Source: Thermatribacter sp964570785 (GTDB lineage Bacteria; Atribacterota; Atribacteria; Atribacterales; Thermatribacteraceae). Taken from it: a stretch of 8,664 nt of DNA. Under the pieces are notes generated by a model, which did not search any database, was not told where the DNA came from, and saw only the letters and a list, made by a program, of their open reading frames with translations. The stretch lies in the NCBI GenBank assembly GCA_964570785.1, contig CAZMZG010000064.1, positions 1-8,664 of the forward strand, written 5' to 3'. The position numbers and the translations under genes were made by a program. Shown in pieces: positions 6,640-8,664 of the stretch. The first letter of the stretch is position 1. The number at the start of each line of letters is the position of its first letter.

Positions 6640-6996
6640 AAGAAGTTGATCAGAAATGGTAACTATAAGAGAAGTGGCTGAAAAAGCTGGTGTTTCTCCT
6701 TCAACGGTTTCAAGGGTCCTGAACGGGCACCCTTCAGTAAGACCCGAACGAAGAAGATTAGTTATGGAGTGGGTGGAAAGGTTAGGTTACCAACCTAATT
6801 CTATAGCACGTGGTCTGGCTACAAACAGATCTCATCTCATAGGTGTTATTATTCGTGAAATCTCAAACCCCTTCTTTGCCGAAATCATTCAGGCAATTGA
6901 AGAATCTGCTACTCAGAACGGCTATAACATTCTCCTTTGCAATACCAGCGGAAACTTACAAAGAGAGAAGAAGGCAATAAACATCCTGCTGAGTAG
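6640..6996 (+). repeat. 357-bp direct repeat, downstream copy
   Basis: This is the partner of 1291-1647, in the same orientation and with no mismatch that I can find. Here the repeat is continuous with an intact repressor gene, so this copy keeps the ancestral coding context. The sequence before 6640 is unrelated to that before 1291, so this copy lacks the promoter and operator found there. Confidence 0.95.
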
Positions 6997-7666
6997 ACAA
7001 GTAGAAGGTCTATTGCTTGTGCCCGCATTCGAGAAAGAGCCTCATTTAGAATGTCTATTTAACAGGAAAGTCAATGTAGTGTGCATAACTTTACCATCCG
7101 AGAAATTCGACTGGGTAGCAATAGATCATAGAAAAGGAGGTAGAATTGTAGCAAGACATCTCATTAGTTTGGGGCACACAGAACTTGCTTTCGTTGGCAA
7201 CGATGAAGACGAAAAATTTAAAGGATTTAGAGAGGAAATTGAAAGAGCTGGATTATCCTTCAACAAGGAAAATCTAATAAAAACCAGGGGGTATAGGGAA
7301 CTGATATCTCACGAAGCCTACAACCGCACCAGAGAGTATCTTGTAAAGCATAGAAAACCTGGGTTTACGGCAATTTTTGCGTGTAATGACCTAACAGCCT
7401 TTGGTGTAATGCAAGCAATGGAAGAAGCAGGTATCAAAATAGGAAAAGATGTAGCATTAGCAGGATTTGACAACACCTTCCTTTCCAGGGCGATTAAACC
7501 CCAGCTTACGAGTGTCGCCCAGCCCACTGCGGAAATAGGGAAAATAGGCACAGAACTTCTTTTAAAGAGAATTCGTGGAATAAGAGATGATTATCCTACT
7601 GCCATTTGCCTTCAGCCAAGACTTGTGGCGCGAGAATCTACATTAGGCATTCCTTACTCTCCTTAA
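6656..7666 (+). CDS. LacI-family transcriptional repressor, full length
   Basis: This 336-residue protein has the complete LacI/GalR layout. The helix-turn-helix is at residues 3-22 (TIREVAEKAGVSPSTVSRVL), the hinge helix at ~48-58, and a periplasmic-binding-protein-like core spans ~60-336. Core landmarks are IGVIIREISNPFF, VAIDHRKGG (154-162), a C-terminal FACNDLTAFGVMQAM (241-255) and VALAGFDNT (266-274). The core should bind a sugar released from or related to the imported substrate. The protein probably represses the promoter at 1227-1255 through the dyad at 1259-1272. The gene begins 81 bp after the glycosidase stop on the same strand, so it is likely the last operon gene. The SD is weak, suggesting low expression. 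The recognition segment is identical to that of the truncated copy at 1307-1666, so both would read the same operator. Confidence 0.95.
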   Translation: MVTIREVAEKAGVSPSTVSRVLNGHPSVRPERRRLVMEWVERLGYQPNSIARGLATNRSHLIGVIIREISNPFFAEIIQAIEESATQNGYNILLCNTSGNLQREKKAINILLSRQVEGLLLVPAFEKEPHLECLFNRKVNVVCITLPSEKFDWVAIDHRKGGRIVARHLISLGHTELAFVGNDEDEKFKGFREEIERAGLSFNKENLIKTRGYRELISHEAYNRTREYLVKHRKPGFTAIFACNDLTAFGVMQAMEEAGIKIGKDVALAGFDNTFLSRAIKPQLTSVAQPTAEIGKIGTELLLKRIRGIRDDYPTAICLQPRLVARESTLGIPYSP

Positions 7667-7760
7667 AAAGGCAGTGTCTACATGTAGAACTCGCTTGCTA
7701 AGGCTTGAGAAAGTTTCAATTGCTACCAATTCAAACGGAGGTGGTTAACTATTATAATAA

Positions 7761-7907
7761 AACAGCCTACCTGTTGTAGTAGGTGATGATAGTGTTCATC
7801 TTCTTGTCAAGCCTAATTTTAGTCTAAGAAGAAGTAAAAAAGTAGAATACAGGCTTGATATGAGAGAAAGGTTAATAATAGAAGTAAAGGCTATTCAGAT
7901 CTTCTAA
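7761..7907 (+). pseudogene. Possible decayed gene start, 48-codon open frame
   Basis: An open frame without ATG reads about 48 codons with protein-like composition (PVVVGDDSVHLLVKPNFSLR, then RLDMRERLIIEVKAIQIF) before a TAA at 7905. A strong SD about 20 bp upstream points to a frame beginning at an ATT (7751) that is one or two frameshifts away. I do not recognise the product. It could equally be chance open DNA. Confidence 0.25.
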
Positions 7908-7921
7908 ACTTGTAACCCTAA

Positions 7922-8158
7922 CGTCGCCATTACGGAAAAGCGCCACCTGAAGATGAATATTACAACAAGCTCAAGACTTTTGCTGCTTCCGGGAACACAC
8001 CAAACTCTAAGAGAATAATTGCTGAAAAGCGGTTATTTTTTCGCAAAGGCGAAAAACCCGTTGGAAAATCATGTACTTGGAAAAGCAAAAAAAATTTGCA
8101 ACCGAGATTACTGAGTTCTAATAAGAATGAATATAGACCTCTCCCTCTGGTTGAATGA
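7922..8158 (+). pseudogene. Open stretch without a start codon, unrecognised
   Basis: A stop-to-stop frame of 78 codons has no ATG. It contains KAPPEDEYYNKLKTFAASG and later a lysine-rich segment, ending at TGA 8156-8158. Together with the frames on either side it may be part of one frameshifted ancestral gene. No family is recognised. The AT-rich base composition favours open frames by chance only modestly, so I keep it as a weak candidate. Confidence 0.2.
8037..8056. repeat. Small perfect stem-loop
   Basis: TTTTTCGC and GCGAAAAA form an 8-bp stem around the loop AAAG. It is mostly A-U and would be a weak bidirectional terminator at best, since neither side is followed by a clear separate U-run. 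It lies inside the unexplained region, and its role is unknown. Confidence 0.4.
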
Positions 8159-8273
8159 AAATGCAGAAAAAGAGCTTGTAATCGATTGGCTAGAATACAA
8201 AGAGGTGAAGGACAGAAGCAATAATCAAAGTGAAGACCAGAAATCCAAATTGGAGATTATACAAACGATTTAA
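8127..8273 (+). CDS. Short hypothetical frame, 48 residues
   Basis: ATG at 8127 to TAA at 8271-8273. The product is acidic and charged (MNIDLSLWLNENAEKELVID, then WLEYKEVKDRSNNQSEDQKSK), hydrophilic, with no signal peptide or membrane segment, and likely helical in its middle part. No SD precedes it, and it overlaps the tail of the open frame ending at 8158. It may be the end of a decayed gene rather than a real small protein. Confidence 0.25.
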   Translation: MNIDLSLWLNENAEKELVIDWLEYKEVKDRSNNQSEDQKSKLEIIQTI

Positions 8274-8570
8274 AAAACAAACAATTTGCAGTTCATACAA
8301 GCGAGAATTTTAATACAGGAAACAAGTTCGTTTGCAAACAGAAGGAAGTTCTTTGAGTTTACAAACACTTTCTCAATTTTAGTCTCGGTAACTTTCGAAG
8401 TTTCTTAATCTTTACTAAAAGTACTTTTTTGGATTATACCTCGCTCTCCAAAGATGGAGTCCTTCCACCTACGGTGTGGAAACAAGGATTTCTAAATCCC
8501 AAAATGTTCACTATATAAATTTACGCCATTGGAACCTCCAACAGTAACAGTTTCCTCTACTCATTTTTTA

Positions 8571-8664
8571 AGAAAGACCTGTTTTCCCAGCTTTTTAAAT
8601 GACCTCAAGCGTGCCATAGAGTGGGCACACAAGCATATAGCAGATTACGGCGGGAACCCTCACC
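8571..8664 (+). pseudogene. Alpha/beta-hydrolase (esterase/lipase-like) fragment, runs off the window
   Basis: The frame opens after a TAA at 8568-8570 and continues to the window edge. From about 8583 it reads FPSFLNDLKRAIEW followed by HKHIADYGGNP. This matches the segment just before the nucleophile elbow in esterase/BD-FAE-like alpha/beta-hydrolases (pattern FPxxLxDVKxAIxWxxxHIAxYGGDP, then GxSAGG). The oxyanion HGGG region and the NYR strand that should lie upstream are not found intact in any plus frame, so the 5' part appears lost or frameshifted. The catalytic serine would lie just outside the window. A call of pseudogene is likely but depends on the missing sequence. Confidence 0.6.

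Larger units (their letters stand above)
7667..8570. other. Gene-poor, eroded region
   Basis: About 900 bp without a convincing intact gene. A 12-bp palindrome, TCTACATGTAGA (7677-7688), lies just after the repressor stop but has no U-run and is a poor terminator. A good SD, GGAGGTGG (starting at about 7737), has only ATT at the expected start distance (7751), as if an ATG had mutated. Open stretches without good starts follow at 7761-7907 and 7922-8158, plus a short ATG frame at 8127-8273. 8274-8570 is AT-rich and closed by stops in all plus frames. The pattern suggests decayed coding DNA; I recognise no family in it. Confidence 0.55.

Noticed and set aside
7677..7688. TCTACATGTAGA palindrome as the terminator of the repressor gene
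   Set aside because: The stem is short and AT-rich, has essentially no loop and is not followed by a U-run.
8456..8485. Short inverted repeat around TTCCACC and GTGTGGAA as a CRISPR repeat
   Set aside because: It occurs once only, with no second copy or spacer periodicity, and no cas gene is present.

Overview
The window is bacterial, with moderate-to-low GC and AT-rich intergenic DNA, near-consensus sigma-70-type promoter elements and strong Shine-Dalgarno (SD) sites. Family content (LacI-type repressor, MalEFG-type sugar importer without its own ATPase, cytoplasmic beta-propeller glycosidase, IS3-type insertion sequence) fits an anaerobic, possibly thermophilic fermenter such as a Firmicutes, Thermotogota or Atribacterota member. 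The sequence alone does not settle the phylum.

Layout. 1-33 holds the first codons of a minus-strand gene that leaves the window. About 99-1208 is a badly decayed IS3-family element: both transposase reading frames are recognisable but broken by stops and frameshifts, and the right end is missing. From 1227 onward lies one plus-strand catabolic locus: a promoter with an overlapping CcpA/LacI-type operator (1227-1272), a 3'-truncated lacI-type gene (1307-1666), a sugar-binding protein (1763-3106), a 40-bp perfect palindrome, two membrane permeases (3216-4133, 4123-4962), a GH32/GH43-like glycosidase (5027-6574), and a full-length lacI-type repressor (6656-7666). About 7667-8570 has no convincing intact gene and looks like eroded coding DNA. 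The last ~80 bases encode a piece of an alpha/beta-hydrolase (esterase-like) that runs off the window.

How it works together (inference). The binding protein captures an oligosaccharide outside the membrane and the two permeases import it, powered by a shared MsmX-type ATPase encoded elsewhere. The cytoplasmic glycosidase then cleaves it. The LacI-family protein probably represses the promoter at 1227-1255 until a sugar ligand appears. Because the repressor is the last gene of the same apparent operon, this would be an autoregulatory loop.

The most unusual feature is a 357-bp direct repeat, identical at every base I compared. It carries the first 113 codons of the repressor and brackets the whole transporter-glycosidase cassette (1291-1647 and 6640-6996). 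The upstream copy keeps the promoter and operator but is truncated. The downstream copy is complete but has unrelated DNA in front of it. Recombination between the copies would delete 5,349 bp and put the intact repressor directly behind its presumed native promoter.
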